From Rhizophagus irregularis (lineage: Eukaryota > Glomeromycota > Glomeromycetes > Glomerales > Glomeraceae), in assembly GCF_026210795.1 (NCBI RefSeq), contig NC_089436.1, positions 496,001 through 560,000 of the forward strand: DNA of 64,000 nt, given 5' to 3'. A model generated the notes under the pieces. That model searched no databases, was not told where the DNA came from, and was given only the letters and a program-made list of their open reading frames with translations. The translations under genes were made by a program, and so were the position numbers. Within the stretch, counting starts at the first letter, position 1. The number at the start of each line of letters is the position of its first letter. Positions 1 through 11,130 of this stretch are shown one piece after another.

Positions 1-82
1 AAGAATCCATTATAATGCATAAAATAGTCATTTTCCACTGCAATTCATAATTTTCCTCTTTACATTAAAAATTTTTGGCTCT

Positions 83-2625
83 ATGTCTGCTATTCGATAT
101 GAATCAATTCTTGCTGCAATCCAAAAAGCAAATGAATTAACAGATTATTACGATAATTATAATGATTTAGATACACAACATGAATTTCAAAAACAAATAG
201 TGCTTGCTGATACATCTCTTACAGAAAATGAAAAAACTGAAGCGATAAGAGAATTAAATAAGATTTATGATCGGAATAAAGTTCTTCATAATGAAGGAAT
301 AAAAAGGATTTGTGAAAATTGTAACCAAAAATGTTTAGCTACATTATATTGTGAATATTGTGTTCGAAATTATCTAAAAGGGAATTTTCCAAATTGGACA
401 TCTGGAAATGATGACGTTGATGATTTGATACAAAAATATCAGATGGAATCATTCAGACCTGATAATATAGTTGAATGGATTCCATATAATAATTTACAAA
501 ATTTTGAATATTTAACAGAAGGTGGATTTTCTGAAATATATACAGCAACTTGGATTGATGGAAAATATGAAGAATGGGATTCTAAAGAAATAAAATTAAA
601 AAGATTTGGAGATATTAAAATAATACTTAAAAAATTAGGAAATGTTGAAAGTGCAAACCGAAGGTGGTTTGAAGAGGTTTGTAATCAAAGCATTATGAAA
701 CTTTTTTAACCTTAATTAATAAGCTTTACTGGTATTTTGGCAGGCTAAAACACATTTAACCATAAGCAATAAATGGCCACAATTTGTTCAATGTTTTGGT
801 TTAACACAAGATCTATCAAATGGAAGTTTTATGCTTGTAATGTATAAAATGGATACGGATTTAAGAAAATATTTGCAACAAACGCACAATCAACTTACAT
901 GGAAAGAGAAAATTAAGATAGCTTATGGTATAATTCTTGCACTTAGTATTATTCATAGTGAAAATGCAATTCATAGAGATTTACATTCTGGGAATATATT
1001 AAATTTGCAACTAAATCAGAAATGGTATATTAGCGATTTTGGATTTTGTGGTCCTGCTGATAAACCGCTAAATTGTATATTTGGAAACCTTCCGTATATA
1101 GCACCTGAAGTTATTACTGGAAAAGGGTATACTTTTGCATCTGATATTTATAGTTTTGCAATGCTTATGTGGGAAATTTCATCTGGACAACCACCGTTTA
1201 TGAATTATGAACATGATTATATTCTTGCAATAAAAATTATTGATGGTAAAAGACCAAAAATTGTATCAGGAACTCCATTAAGATATGCAAATTTAATGAA
1301 AAAATGTTGGGACGCTGATCCAGTAAGAAGACCTGATATTAATACACTTGTAGGCGAAATTTTTGATATGTATGAAAATAAACTAGACGAATTACCTCAA
1401 CCAAAAGCAAAGGATAAGATGAAAACGACAATACCTCAACCAAAAGCAAAGAATAAGATGAAAACGACAATACCTCAACCAAAAGCAAAGAATAAGATGG
1501 AAACGATAAGTAGCAAGTCGTTTACAAGTAAAATATATAACTTTGAAAATCTTCCTGAACCGAGAAATGCAACAGAAAGTAAGTCATGACTGGCAATTAA
1601 TCCTTTACTAACAACAAAAAATTTTTTTTTATTAATATCTTTCTGAACTTAATTACTTAAACAATATTAGAAGAACAAATAGGTAAAGTCAATGAAATTT
1701 TTGTTTACTTTAACATATATTTGATTATTATTATTGATTCTATAATAATAATGTTCCCTTTATTATTAGCACCATTTTATATTAGTAGATCTTATGACTT
1801 TAGTAGTTCTGATAATAGTGATAATAGTAAGTAATTATTAAATTACCATTAGATTTCATGTAATGAAATATAAAGAACAGACTTTAAAGCTTTATTATAT
1901 CAAATATCTGATTAATATTTCTTTTAGTTTCAAGTAAAAAATTATCGAAAGTATTTAAAAAATTACAGATAAATTCAAAGAATGGCAAGTAAAATATTTA
2001 ACATTTCAATTTAAATTTTTTTTTTAAGACAAATACTATAAAGTAATTTGATGAAAAACATTCAATAAATGTTATAAAATCAAATTTTAAACCAAACATT
2101 AATTTACGATTAAAACCTTAATATTTAAATTAACATGTAATTAATTTTAATCTTTTTTATTTTTTTTTTATTTTTAGTTGATGATTTTAATAATTTAAGT
2201 AATGAGAAAAATGTTAACACAGAATCAAGTGAATATAAAGGTAAATGCTTATTATTAAATTTGATATTACTTTAAAATAAATTAATTAACTTTTATTAAA
2301 TTTTCTAAGTAGTTGACAAATCAGAAATCAATTCAAATTATAGCAAGTGGATCATATTAATCTAATTATCATAATGTTATTTAATTAAGGTTATTTTAAT
2401 AAAATAAACTTTTTTTTAGTTATGCAAGATGATCATAAAAAAGAAATTGAGCAACAAGCAAAAAAGCATAGTTTGGATATAAATGGTATATTGTTTTTTA
2501 GTATTTTATAGTAATAGTGGAAAATAATAATTTATAATTTTTGTTTTTGCTTTATAGATGATGATGAAAAGCAAGATGAATTGGAAATTTCTGGTAATGT
2601 ATCTAAAAAAATTAGGACATCCTAA
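83..2625 (+). CDS. TKL-like protein kinase with N-terminal C2C2 module and multi-exon tail
   Basis: Predicted Ser/Thr or Tyr kinase of the expanded glomeromycotan TKL-like family; substrate unknown. Exons by frame and splice sites: 83-676, 744-1578, 1671-1682, 1770-1826, 1928-1984, 2178-2240, 2313-2342, 2420-2485, 2558-2625; they join without stops into 593 residues. Residues 77-93 hold C77, C80, C90, C93 (a zinc-ribbon-like pair of C-x2-C), followed by NFPNWTSGN at 101-109. Kinase core: Gly-loop EGGFS 146-150, probable beta-3 Lys183, HRDLHSGN with Asp277, DFG with Asp296, APE 318-320; all catalytic residues are present, so it should be active. After the domain come three 13-residue repeats starting PQPKAK. 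Introns 2-8 are all phase 1 and two have GC donors (1985, 2343). Without splicing at 1579 the frame stops at 1589. Kinase identity is firm; the distal tail exons are inferred from consistent phase and from my memory that related tails continue after the NAT(E) segment. Confidence 0.85.
1395..1511 (+). repeat. 39-bp coding tandem repeat, three units
   Basis: Three in-frame 39-nt units at 1395-1433, 1434-1472 and 1473-1511, each coding 13 residues of the form PQPKAKxKMKTTI (the last diverges to METIS). They lie just after the kinase domain and form a basic, Lys/Pro-rich linker before the tail exons. Confidence 0.9.
1671..1682 (+). other. 12-nt micro-exon in the kinase tail
   Basis: Flanked by an AG acceptor at 1669-1670 and a gtaaag donor at 1683. 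It adds KEQI (first base of the Lys codon from the previous exon) and is phase 1 at both ends, so including or skipping it keeps the frame. It is too short to be found by most gene predictors. Confidence 0.6.
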
Positions 2626-3381
2626 AATTTATTAAGTATTATTTTTCAAAACTTTTTTTATATTATGAATTAAAATTTAAACCAATATTTATACATATTC
2701 AATTATTTAAACACTAAGACTAGAGTAGCAAAATAACTTGCAAATTTCTTAGTATGTAATTTAAATAATTTATTTATTTATTTTTATTTAATTTATCTTC
2801 AAAAGAACTTTCAATAATAAATAAACTTGTATTATTGTTGCAATAATTATAATTTTATTTTGAAATTTGTCATAAAATAAATTAGGACGAATATTTTGGA
2901 AAAGAATTGGTCCTTTGTTAATTATAAGGCAATATCATGTAAACGTTCAGATTTATTGTTTGTCCCTCTAGCAAAAACCATGTGATTGGACGATCTGCAA
3001 TCACGTTGCAACTTACCGTAGTAATTTTACAACTTCCCTCAAAAATTTCACTATCACGTGACTTTGGCCCGCATTACGGCATTATGCACTAACGTGTGAA
3101 ATAAACAGTGACAAATAATTTGTGACAAATAAGTTTTTGCCCACTCGAAAAAAACGTCCCTCAGATAAATATAGTTTGCATGCCTGTGATGAATATTTTC
3201 ACTGTCACGTGATAGTGAAATTTGATGGTGTTACTGGGAAAAATCAGCAAGCCTGATCTCTATTTGTCGCCGCATTATATGTCACCTGTACTACCACGTT
3301 TAAAGTACTATTTATATTGTGACAGGGAATAGATAATAAAATAACTATTTCACATATTGCAATTTTTAATTTACTTGTGAA
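2626..3381. other. Intergenic between kinase loci, with one MITE-like inverted repeat
   Basis: No coding exon seen. A 17-nt inverted pair, TTTCACTATCACGTGAC at 3046-3062 and its reverse complement at 3204-3220, bounds about 175 bp with many near-palindromic CACGTG words; the right end is itself an almost perfect palindrome (3198-3219). This is a typical small foldback element about 160 bp upstream of the next gene start. Confidence 0.5.
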
Positions 3382-5905
3382 ATGTCAAAACTAGAAGGAA
3401 ATAATTTGAGGGTATAATATTTAATTGCAAGTCTTGTGTTTAATAATTAATTAACGCAATATTGATTTTATCGTATGTTCAACACTTTAGTATCAATTGA
3501 ATAATGCTATAGATAACGTAATAACGGAAAGAAGGATAATAAACAAACTCCATAACAAACGTCATCGTTATCCAAAAATTCCTGAATTTGTTAAACTTAT
3601 TATACTTCCAACGGATCTTTTTGATCCATTCAATAAGAAGCAAACAGATATTCGTGGAACATCTGTTATAAGAAAATTATATAAATCTTTCGATGTAGCT
3701 TGCATTCCAATTACCATACCCACCGAAAAAGATTCACCGAAAGCTAATTCTATAAAACAACAAATAGAAATAATGATTAAACTAAATTCTTCACGCAATT
3801 TTCTCAAGTATTATGGGATTTCAAATACAATTGATACTCTTATAATGATTAAGGAATGGGCTGAATTAGGTAATTTAAAGGAAGTTCACGATAATTATAA
3901 TATAAGCTGGAATGTAAAGGTATGAATATTTTTTATTTTTATGATAACTCAGATACGTGCAATTACTGAGACTAAACTTTTGATACTAGATTCAAATAGC
4001 ACTCGATATTTGTCGTGGAATATGTTTTATGCATGAAAATAAAATCCTTCATCATAATTTGCAATGTGCAAATATTATGGTAATTATAGAACCTTTAAAC
4101 ATTATTATTTAAAGATATAATAATAAAACTAACAGAATATTTAATAAGATGTCAGGATATTGTGAACCTAGAATAACAAATTTTGAATATTCTTATTATA
4201 TGGGCGATAAAACATTAATAATTCCAATTATAGATAATGTAATTAATTGGGCGGCCCCAGAACAAATTGAGAACCTTGTTTCATATAAATATGATACAAA
4301 ATGTGAAGTATTTAGGTAATCTTAAATTTTATTAAATTATCAATTTTGTTTTATTAATAAATTCCTATTGATACAAAAAGATTTTAATTTGCAAGCTTTG
4401 GAATGCTACTATGGGAACTTGCTTTTGAAAGAATTCCTTATCAGGGTTGGGATGCACAAAAAATAAAAGATCATGTTTTAAAAAATAATAGAGAAAACAT
4501 AGATTCAATAAAAAATGAAAAAGTTTATGAGGATTATTTTGAAATCGTTAAAAATGGTAAGTTGTACATAATTTTCTTACAATGAAATAATTTTTATGAT
4601 ATTTACGTATTTTTCTTTTAATTAGCTTGGAATCAAAATCCAAAAGACCGTGATCAGTTTACAACTGTTTTCAATAAACTAGAACAGTTGGCTTTTAGTT
4701 ATTATAATAATGGAATTTCTTTGAATTTAACTTCTAAATTCGCCCATCATTTTACTACTAAACCTACTGATGAGTTAGAACTTAGAAGCGAGAGCAAAAT
4801 TGTGGATTGAAGATATGATTGAAAAGAAAGTCATTAAATCAATAAATTGGTCTGAATTTAAATCAGATTCTGTTAAAGCAATTGGAAAAGGGAATTTTGG
4901 TTCAATAATTAAAACATATTGGACGAATGGTCATAATTATGTAGTATGCAAAAAATTAATTAACTCATCAGATATTCAATATAAAGAGTGGGAAGCATTT
5001 AAACATGAATTACATATGCAAAGTAGAGCACATAGTTGCGAAAATATTATACGAATTTTAGGAATTAGTAAGAGTAAGTTACGCCTAAATAATGTATAAC
5101 TGATAAAGGTTACATGTCATATATATGCTTGTATATTAATAATTTTTTTTCTTGTAGGTGATAAAGATAAATACCATATTGTTATGGAATATGCTGATGA
5201 AGGAGATTTAAAACATTATCTTTCAAATAATTTTGAAAAACTTGATTGGAATGGAAAATTTAGATTAGCTTTAGATATCACAAATGGATTACAATTTTTA
5301 CATAAAGAGAAAATTTTACATAGAGATCTCGTAAGTAGTTTATAAATTTTTCAAATTCTTACAAATTTATCTTAGTTAAATTTTTAAATTATAAAATGTA
5401 GCATGCTAAAAATATAGTAATACATCAAGGAAAAGCAAAAATAACAGATTTTGGTTATTCTAAAAGTATGAATACTGCAACAATTATACATGAAAAGGTG
5501 TTTGGAAATATTCGATATGTTGCTCCTGAAGTTCTAAGAGCAAGTAAAGCGAAACAATGTCCTTATACAGAATATTCTGATATATATAGTTTAGGAGTCT
5601 TATTATGGGAGATATCAAGTGGTCAAAATCCTTTTGAAGAACATTCGGACTATACAGTAATTGTAGCAATATTGTCAGGATCTAGAGAAGAAAGAATAAA
5701 AAATACTCCTAATGAATATTATGAATTGTATAGTAAATGTTGGAGTGATGAGCCTGAAAAGAGATGTACTATTGATTATGTTTATTCCAGTTTAAAGAAG
5801 TTATATAAAAAAGAAACCGATGATAAAAAAGAAGTTGACGACAAAAAAGAAATTGACAAAGGTAAGATAAATCAAATCTCAGATTTACTTTATTATTTTT
5901 ATTAG
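3382..5905 (+). CDS. Tandem pseudokinase-kinase protein
   Basis: Exons deduced: 3382-3411, 3491-3919, 3990-4079, 4149-4315, 4396-4556, 4626-5073, 5158-5330, 5402-5905. The first exon codes only ten residues; the joins are phase 0,0,0,2,1,1,0. Domain 1 (about residues 45-350) follows the family fold but has Ile82 where relatives have the VACK lysine, HHN with Asn176 instead of the catalytic Asp, and NFE with Asn194 instead of the DFG Asp, so it is a pseudokinase. Domain 2 begins near 4800 and is canonical: GKGNFG, VVCKK, HRDLHAKN (split by the intron at 5331-5401), DFG at 5447-5455, APE, and an acidic/basic DDKKE tail. Between the domains the frame shifts by +1 near 4796-4799: either one extra A in an AAAA run, or an 88-nt intron 4698-4785. 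Predicted length is about 666 or 637 residues. The stop at 5903-5905 assumes that the GT at 5862 is not used. The architecture recalls JAK and is common in Rhizophagus as I remember it. Confidence 0.75.
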
Positions 5906-6202
5906 TAGTATTAATAATCTTTATTTTGAAAATATTTTGTTCGGGTGACAACTTATGTTCAGGAGATTCTCTTTATTTAAGCAGTTGTGACTTATGACTT
6001 ATCAAAAAATTGAATAAACGTCTACAGAATGGAATCAGAGTTTATATCTTATTAAATAAGCTTAATTTTTCATAATTACCATATCTAAAGAAAAAGTTTA
6101 ATTTTCCAGACATGTGGACACATCGGAAAATGTTATTTTATCTTCTTAAAAATTAATTGCCGATCCGCATGTAATGGAAAAATTACCGCAAATTTGAAAT
6201 TT

Positions 6203-6530
6203 GCGTTTCCCCCATAGATAAGTCGATCAATTTTTAACCAAATCACTTGAAATTTTTATTGAAAGGACTTTGAGATTTGATTTTTTTTATCCAAATGTTT
6301 AATGTGATTCTTATAAAAAAGATTTTAAAAATCCATCTATAAATTGAACAAGTCAAAATTACATATGAATTCTGCGTTTCCCTCATAGATAAGTCGATCA
6401 ATTTTTAATCAAATTACTTAAAAATTTTTGTTGAAAAACCTTGAGATTATATCTTTTTTATTCAAGTATTTAATATTAATATTATAAAACATAATTTTAC
6501 AAAAAATTCCTAAACAAAATTTGGCAATAT
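6203..6530. repeat. Tandem duplication, period about 171 bp
   Basis: Copy 1 starts at 6203 and copy 2 at 6374. Both begin with GCGTTTCCC(C/T)CATAGATAAG followed by TCGATCAATTTTTAA, then diverge gradually over the next 150 bp. There is no coding potential. This explains part of the gene-free stretch after the tandem kinase. Confidence 0.75.
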
Positions 6531-7196
6531 TTTGAATAAATTTGCGCCACTTTTTTTTTTCCTAATAAAAGTACCGGCTAGAAGCCTCAAATTTTATAAT
6601 TACATACTTTTACATATATTCTTTAAAAAAAAATTAATTGAAAAAATACGGATTTTTTTTTATATTTGATTTTAATGACTTCAAAACCTGTAAAAACTAC
6701 CAAATTTTAAGCAATTATTGATTTTTTTGCGATTTTTTCAAATTTTTCAGTTTTCTAAGTTAAATAACTCTGCGGAAATAAATTTTGATGCTTTAAAATG
6801 ATCTGCGCCCCTAAATCACATATTCTGGATGTGTACAAAGTGTTTATTTTTAGATTATTAAGTAAAATCAGGTTTTCAGTGGTCTATCGTTCACATTCGG
6901 ACTAGCAATTAAACACAAATATTTCTCCAATTTCCCACAGCGCGTTAAAAGCACATTGATGGCTGGAATTATCCAAAAAAAGGAAGATTAAATTAAAAAA
7001 TGACATCACTGAGACGAATTATTTTTTGATAAGTTCATAAAAACTGATACTTACTGATTTTTAACTTATACAATTATCCGAACGGTAAATGATCGAATTT
7101 TATATGTCTTAGTATCAACAAGCATTTTCAAAATAAAGTATAATATTATAATATAAATATCGGTATAATTTGTGATTCATATGGGACCCAACATAT

Positions 7197-7219
7197 CGTT
7201 ATATCGAAGTTTGACTGTA
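7197..7219. mobile_element. Tc1/mariner-like terminal sequence (solo end)
   Basis: The reverse complement starts TACAGTCAAACTTCGATATA, the shape of Tc1/mariner-type ends (CAGT..., TA at the boundary). I do not see its matching left end nearby, so this is a solo or decayed terminus. Confidence 0.4.
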
Positions 7220-7787
7220 TCTCACCTTTTTTTTGTCATTAACTTCTTTTATCGTCGACAATTTCAACAACTTTTGTCAATATTTCCTAATTTCTTAAAA
7301 ACATTATTAACTCCCCTTATAACTTACGATAATCATCGAGAGTCCTTGGAACTTTTTCTTCTTTATATCTAATGATATTGATATAATAATATTTGTATAT
7401 ACGGATTTAAAGGGATTTTGAACACTTGATATCTCCCATAATAAAATCCATGGTATGTAGAATATCCTATATTAGGACCTTGTTCGGAATTACCATTATA
7501 CTTTCAAGAGTCTTGCTTTCAAAATAACCAAAATATGTAATTTTTTTCATATTTATTATTTATATGCCGATTTAACAAGCTTTGCTTGTGAGCAGGACGG
7601 TTTTAGAAATTGAGCGACAATAATTTATAGTTCGATCTCGTGAGATAATAAATGCCCATAACTTTTTTAATAATTGTTTTAACAAGTTAGGATAGAGACA
7701 GAGATGAAAAAGATAATAACAGAATTGTGTGAATTATGTTTCGATAACATTAAGAAGTCAAGGTTATTTGTTTAAAAAAAGCATGTA

Positions 7788-7958
7788 ATGGAAAGGAATA
7801 GATCGAATTGGGATGAGACATTAGCAAGTGGGAGTACTTTTTCAGAAGAAAATAATAAAAATCATAAAAATAAAAATGAAGAAAAAATAAAGCAAATAAG
7901 GATACAGGAATTAGGACAAGAAGTAACAAAAACTCAAATTAGTATAGATATTTTTTAG
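7788..7958 (+). CDS. Short ORF, 56 codons, possibly the 3' end of a retroelement
   Basis: The ATG at 7788 opens a hydrophilic frame (MERNRSNWDE...) rich in Asn, Lys and Glu, ending in TAG at 7956. About 110 bp downstream the strand ends in an AAATAAATAAATAAAT tract near 8050-8065, as LINE-like elements do. I do not recognise the protein. It may be a small gene or the decayed tail of a non-LTR element; no splice context helps. Confidence 0.25.
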   Translation: MERNRSNWDETLASGSTFSEENNKNHKNKNEEKIKQIRIQELGQEVTKTQISIDIF

Positions 7959-8305
7959 ATAGTTTAAATAGAAATTTATAATACTTTTAATTAGCTGTAA
8001 AGATAATATTCTCTTAGGGGAGAAATGCGTTGTTAAAATTTAAAAAATAAAATAAATAAATAAATGCCGTAACTATCACGTGATCATCGTCATCTATCAA
8101 TTTAATAACTTTCTTTTTAAAAATATCTTTAATCCATTCTCTTGCTCTTGTTTCTAATTCATCAATATATTTAACATTGATCACGATCCCCTAAGCACAA
8201 TTTTGATTTTTGAGCTCATTTCATTTTTATATTCAACAATATTGAGTTCACCACTTAATGAAATTAATTTAATTTAAGCTCATGGTTTTTTTATCTGATA
8301 CTTAG

Positions 8306-9650
8306 GGATGTTAATGGTCCAGTCCAGTTTGGACTTTGGACTGGTTCAGTCTTCATTAGTTTATGGTTCCAGGACCGGACCGCGGACCTGATCGGTCCCA
8401 GCGTCGGCCCTAAAAAAATCACGTGAAAGAAAAGCGGGCTGACACTAAAATTTTGGCCTAAATTACCCAAGAGCCAAAAATTTCGGTTTTATTGTCACAT
8501 CCACATACCTCTTATTTTAATTCTTCGTAATTTTTCGTCTTTAAATTCTGTAAATAAAAAATACTATATCGGTCCGGCCAAATCAGCTGTAAGACCGGAC
8601 TGTGGTCCCATATTTGATATAATATTAGTTCGATATTTAAACCTATGGTTCCTTTGTTTAATTCCGAATTTATTTCATATTCTCTCGATGAGTAAATCAA
8701 TAATTGTACGTATCAGAGATACTTAAGAGTTAAAATGATTTCCTGAATATTTGGTTTTAACTAGCTGGTTCCCACTTCAAGTATTCTAATTAATTCAAGT
8801 AATATTTTAAATTTTATATAGAAATATAAATTTAAATAATTATTCTATAAAAGTTGTTATTTTTTTAAGGGGAGCTCCATCAATAAATTTTTCTCTTTAA
8901 TTTGTTACAGAATACCATGTAATTTTCAATACACAATAGTTCGAGAAATTAACATATTAATTTTTTTAAACTTCCTTTTTTTACTATTATTATTATTATT
9001 CCATTTATAATCTTTTTTTTTATATGTTCTTTAAGTGTAATTTTTTTTAAAAAAAAAGTTTCTAACCGAGAAAATCCTAAATATGGGAACGCATTAGAGT
9101 ACATATGCTAAACTTTTATATTTCAATTTAAACTTTAATAGTAAAATCAGATTTCTTTATATTGACAAATAATATTATAGGTTAATAATGAATTAATGTA
9201 TTGTATTAGCTAAGTTTTTGATTCATAAGTGTAAACAAAGTATTTAAATCGATAATTAAATTCATTGCTCTCTCTCAAATCTCAAATTGCTTATTTTTTT
9301 AAAAAAATACTCCAAAACTTGTTGGCATAGAGAACGAGAGGAGAATAGGGAGATTAATGGCACTGAAAACTTTGAAGATATAAATAACGGGAAGAAGAGA
9401 GAGAACAAGAACTCGAAGCAAAAGAGGATAACAAGGTAAGAAAAAAATTTCGATTTTTTTTTTGCAAATTGAATATTATAATTTGTGTGTCGGTTAATAG
9501 TGTAAGAGAAGAAATGAATATAAAGATAATCGACCGAAAAAAAAACATGAAGCATTGTATGTTGAGTTTTTCTTATATCGGTTATTAGTCAGTTTAAACC
9601 GGTTTAATATAATCAGTTCGGTCCGATTAAACTCGGCCAATATCTCTAAT
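8306..9650. mobile_element. Possible non-autonomous hAT-like element
   Basis: The left end reads TTAGGGATGTTAATGGTCC and the reverse complement of the right end reads TTAGAGATATTGGCCGAG: imperfect terminal repeats of the TAGGGATG type. The left end holds several repeats of TGGACTGG/GGTCC. The pairing of these two ends is my inference; they could belong to two elements. Confidence 0.25.
9090..9600 (+). pseudogene. Coiled-coil gene remnant, copy A
   Basis: This stretch matches 22760-23570 in reverse orientation over many blocks: ATGCCAACAAGTTT, AGCAATGAAT plus TAATTA, CGGTCGA next to TTCTTCTCTTAC, and the run TACATTAATTCATTAT. Read on the plus strand, both copies give fragments of charged, coiled-coil-like protein interrupted by stops, with intron-like ends kept (AAG|gtaaga at about 9435 and an AG acceptor before TGTAAGAGAAG at about 9500). 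I infer two decayed paralogues of one multi-exon gene. The product is not recognised. Confidence 0.4.
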
Positions 9651-10102
9651 GTCAATTAAAACTTTGCATCATCAAATATGCGATAAGACTAAAAAATAAA
9701 TATACATATGGAATATTTTTACATTTTAAAAAAAATAAAATAAAATAACATAGCTGCGAAAATATTTAATTACAACTAGTGAGTTATTATTTCATATATC
9801 ATCAATTTAACTATTTGTTACATTTGAATAAGCATAGTATAAACGAACATATTGCGAGATAGTCACGTAAATTGTTTGATAGATATTTTTATTTCATTTG
9901 ATAATAATAACAAATCATTTTTTAATTTCGAAAGAAATGAGTAATACTGTTGATTTTAAAAAAGAATATGATACAATGCAAGATTAAAGGTATTTTTTTC
10001 AACTTAAATTTCGATTAAACAAAAATTCTAGAGATGCAGTATTCAAATTGCAGTTTATTAAAGATTGGATGATTATAAAATAAAGTTTACACAATGCTAA
10101 TT

Positions 10103-11130
10103 CTAATAAAAAAAAAATTTAGATATGCTAACAAAATATTGTGGATTGCAAATTATATCAAATAGATTAATTAAAATTGTCAAATTATGAGTTGTTTCAT
10201 AATTATATGTCCGGGTCCTCCTAATATAATTACCAATACTTTTCTTACTTAGTACCTTATCCAAGAACTCATCCATCTCTTTATCTTCTATTGATTTTCT
10301 ATGATGGTCTGCAACTAAACTGAAGTTAGATGAATTGTTGTTAGGAGTATTATCACTCTGTAACTGCCTCTGTTCCAATTTCGTTACTCTTTCTTTAAGC
10401 TCGGCATTTTCTAGTTCCTTGATTCTGACCTTAAACTCAGCATTCTCAGTATGATCACACCTGGTATCCTCCTGATCTCCTCCATAATCTGCTTTAGGAG
10501 CTCTGCATTCCTGGCCTTAACCTCAGCAACCTTCTTTCTAAGTTCGGAAATCTCAGCACTTTTGGCCTTCTGACTGATCATTAACAACGTTAATGGCTTT
10601 TGTCAAGAAAAAATTTTTTGGAAATAAAAAATAGATACAAAGATTCGGAAGTAGCTCTTGATACATGCAAAAAAAAAAACAAATACAAAAGTTGAAAGCA
10701 TAGTTCACCAGTACATGAAGTTTCTATGCTAAGGTCTATCTATCCTAAACTCTAATTCGTTTTTGTCGCAAGATCATCTTACCTTAAGAAAATCTGCTGC
10801 ATTCGGTTTTTGTACCTTGCCCAATAATCAAGCAATATGGCAAAGAACCCTTTCAACCATACCTTTCATATAATCATATCCTTACTATCATATACGACAA
10901 ATATAGGTTTTTGATAGCTTGAATCTGTATCGTCAAGTGAACGTCCATTCTTTCGCATCTGTAATAATTCTGAATATCTTACCACAAAATATTCTCTCTT
11001 CTATCTCACTTGCCTTACGCTTACGGTTTGATAAAGCTGATTCAAGTTGTACGGCATTCTGAGCAATGCCCTTTAAAAAATCTTCATCCTTCACTTCTGT
11101 CACACCAACAGTTTTTGCTGTTTGGAGCAA
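10103..11130 (-). pseudogene. Broken coiled-coil protein gene (multicopy Rhizophagus-type family)
   Basis: Read 5' to 3' on the minus strand: 11130-10933 codes a segment ending IITDAKEWTFT; 10930-10790 continues as KPIFVVYDSKD and MVERVLCHIA with an in-frame TGA and at least one frameshift; 10581-10440 codes a coiled coil (SAEISELRKKVAEVKARNAE); a further frameshift leads to 10400-10103 (RVTKLEQRQLQ, then an Asn-rich stretch, ADHHRKSIEDKEMDEFLDKV). The order and wording fit a multicopy protein I remember from Rhizophagus, with a globular N-part around TDAxxW and a coiled-coil C-part. The internal stops at LLG (about 10840) and the shifts make it a pseudogene. Function unknown. Confidence 0.6.

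Noticed and set aside
2027-2040. A further tail exon (DKYYK) after the acceptor near 2026
   Set aside because: It would end in phase 0 and break the frame with the next exon.
4557-4625. Reading through the donor at 4557 as coding end of the pseudokinase
   Set aside because: It would stop at 4585, whereas splicing to 4626 gives AWNQNPKDRDQF, the expected end of the kinase C-lobe.
9262-9555. Minus-strand ORF, Phe/Ser/Leu-rich
   Set aside because: It is the antisense of the coiled-coil remnant and of T-runs, with no motifs; hydrophobicity comes from A/T composition.
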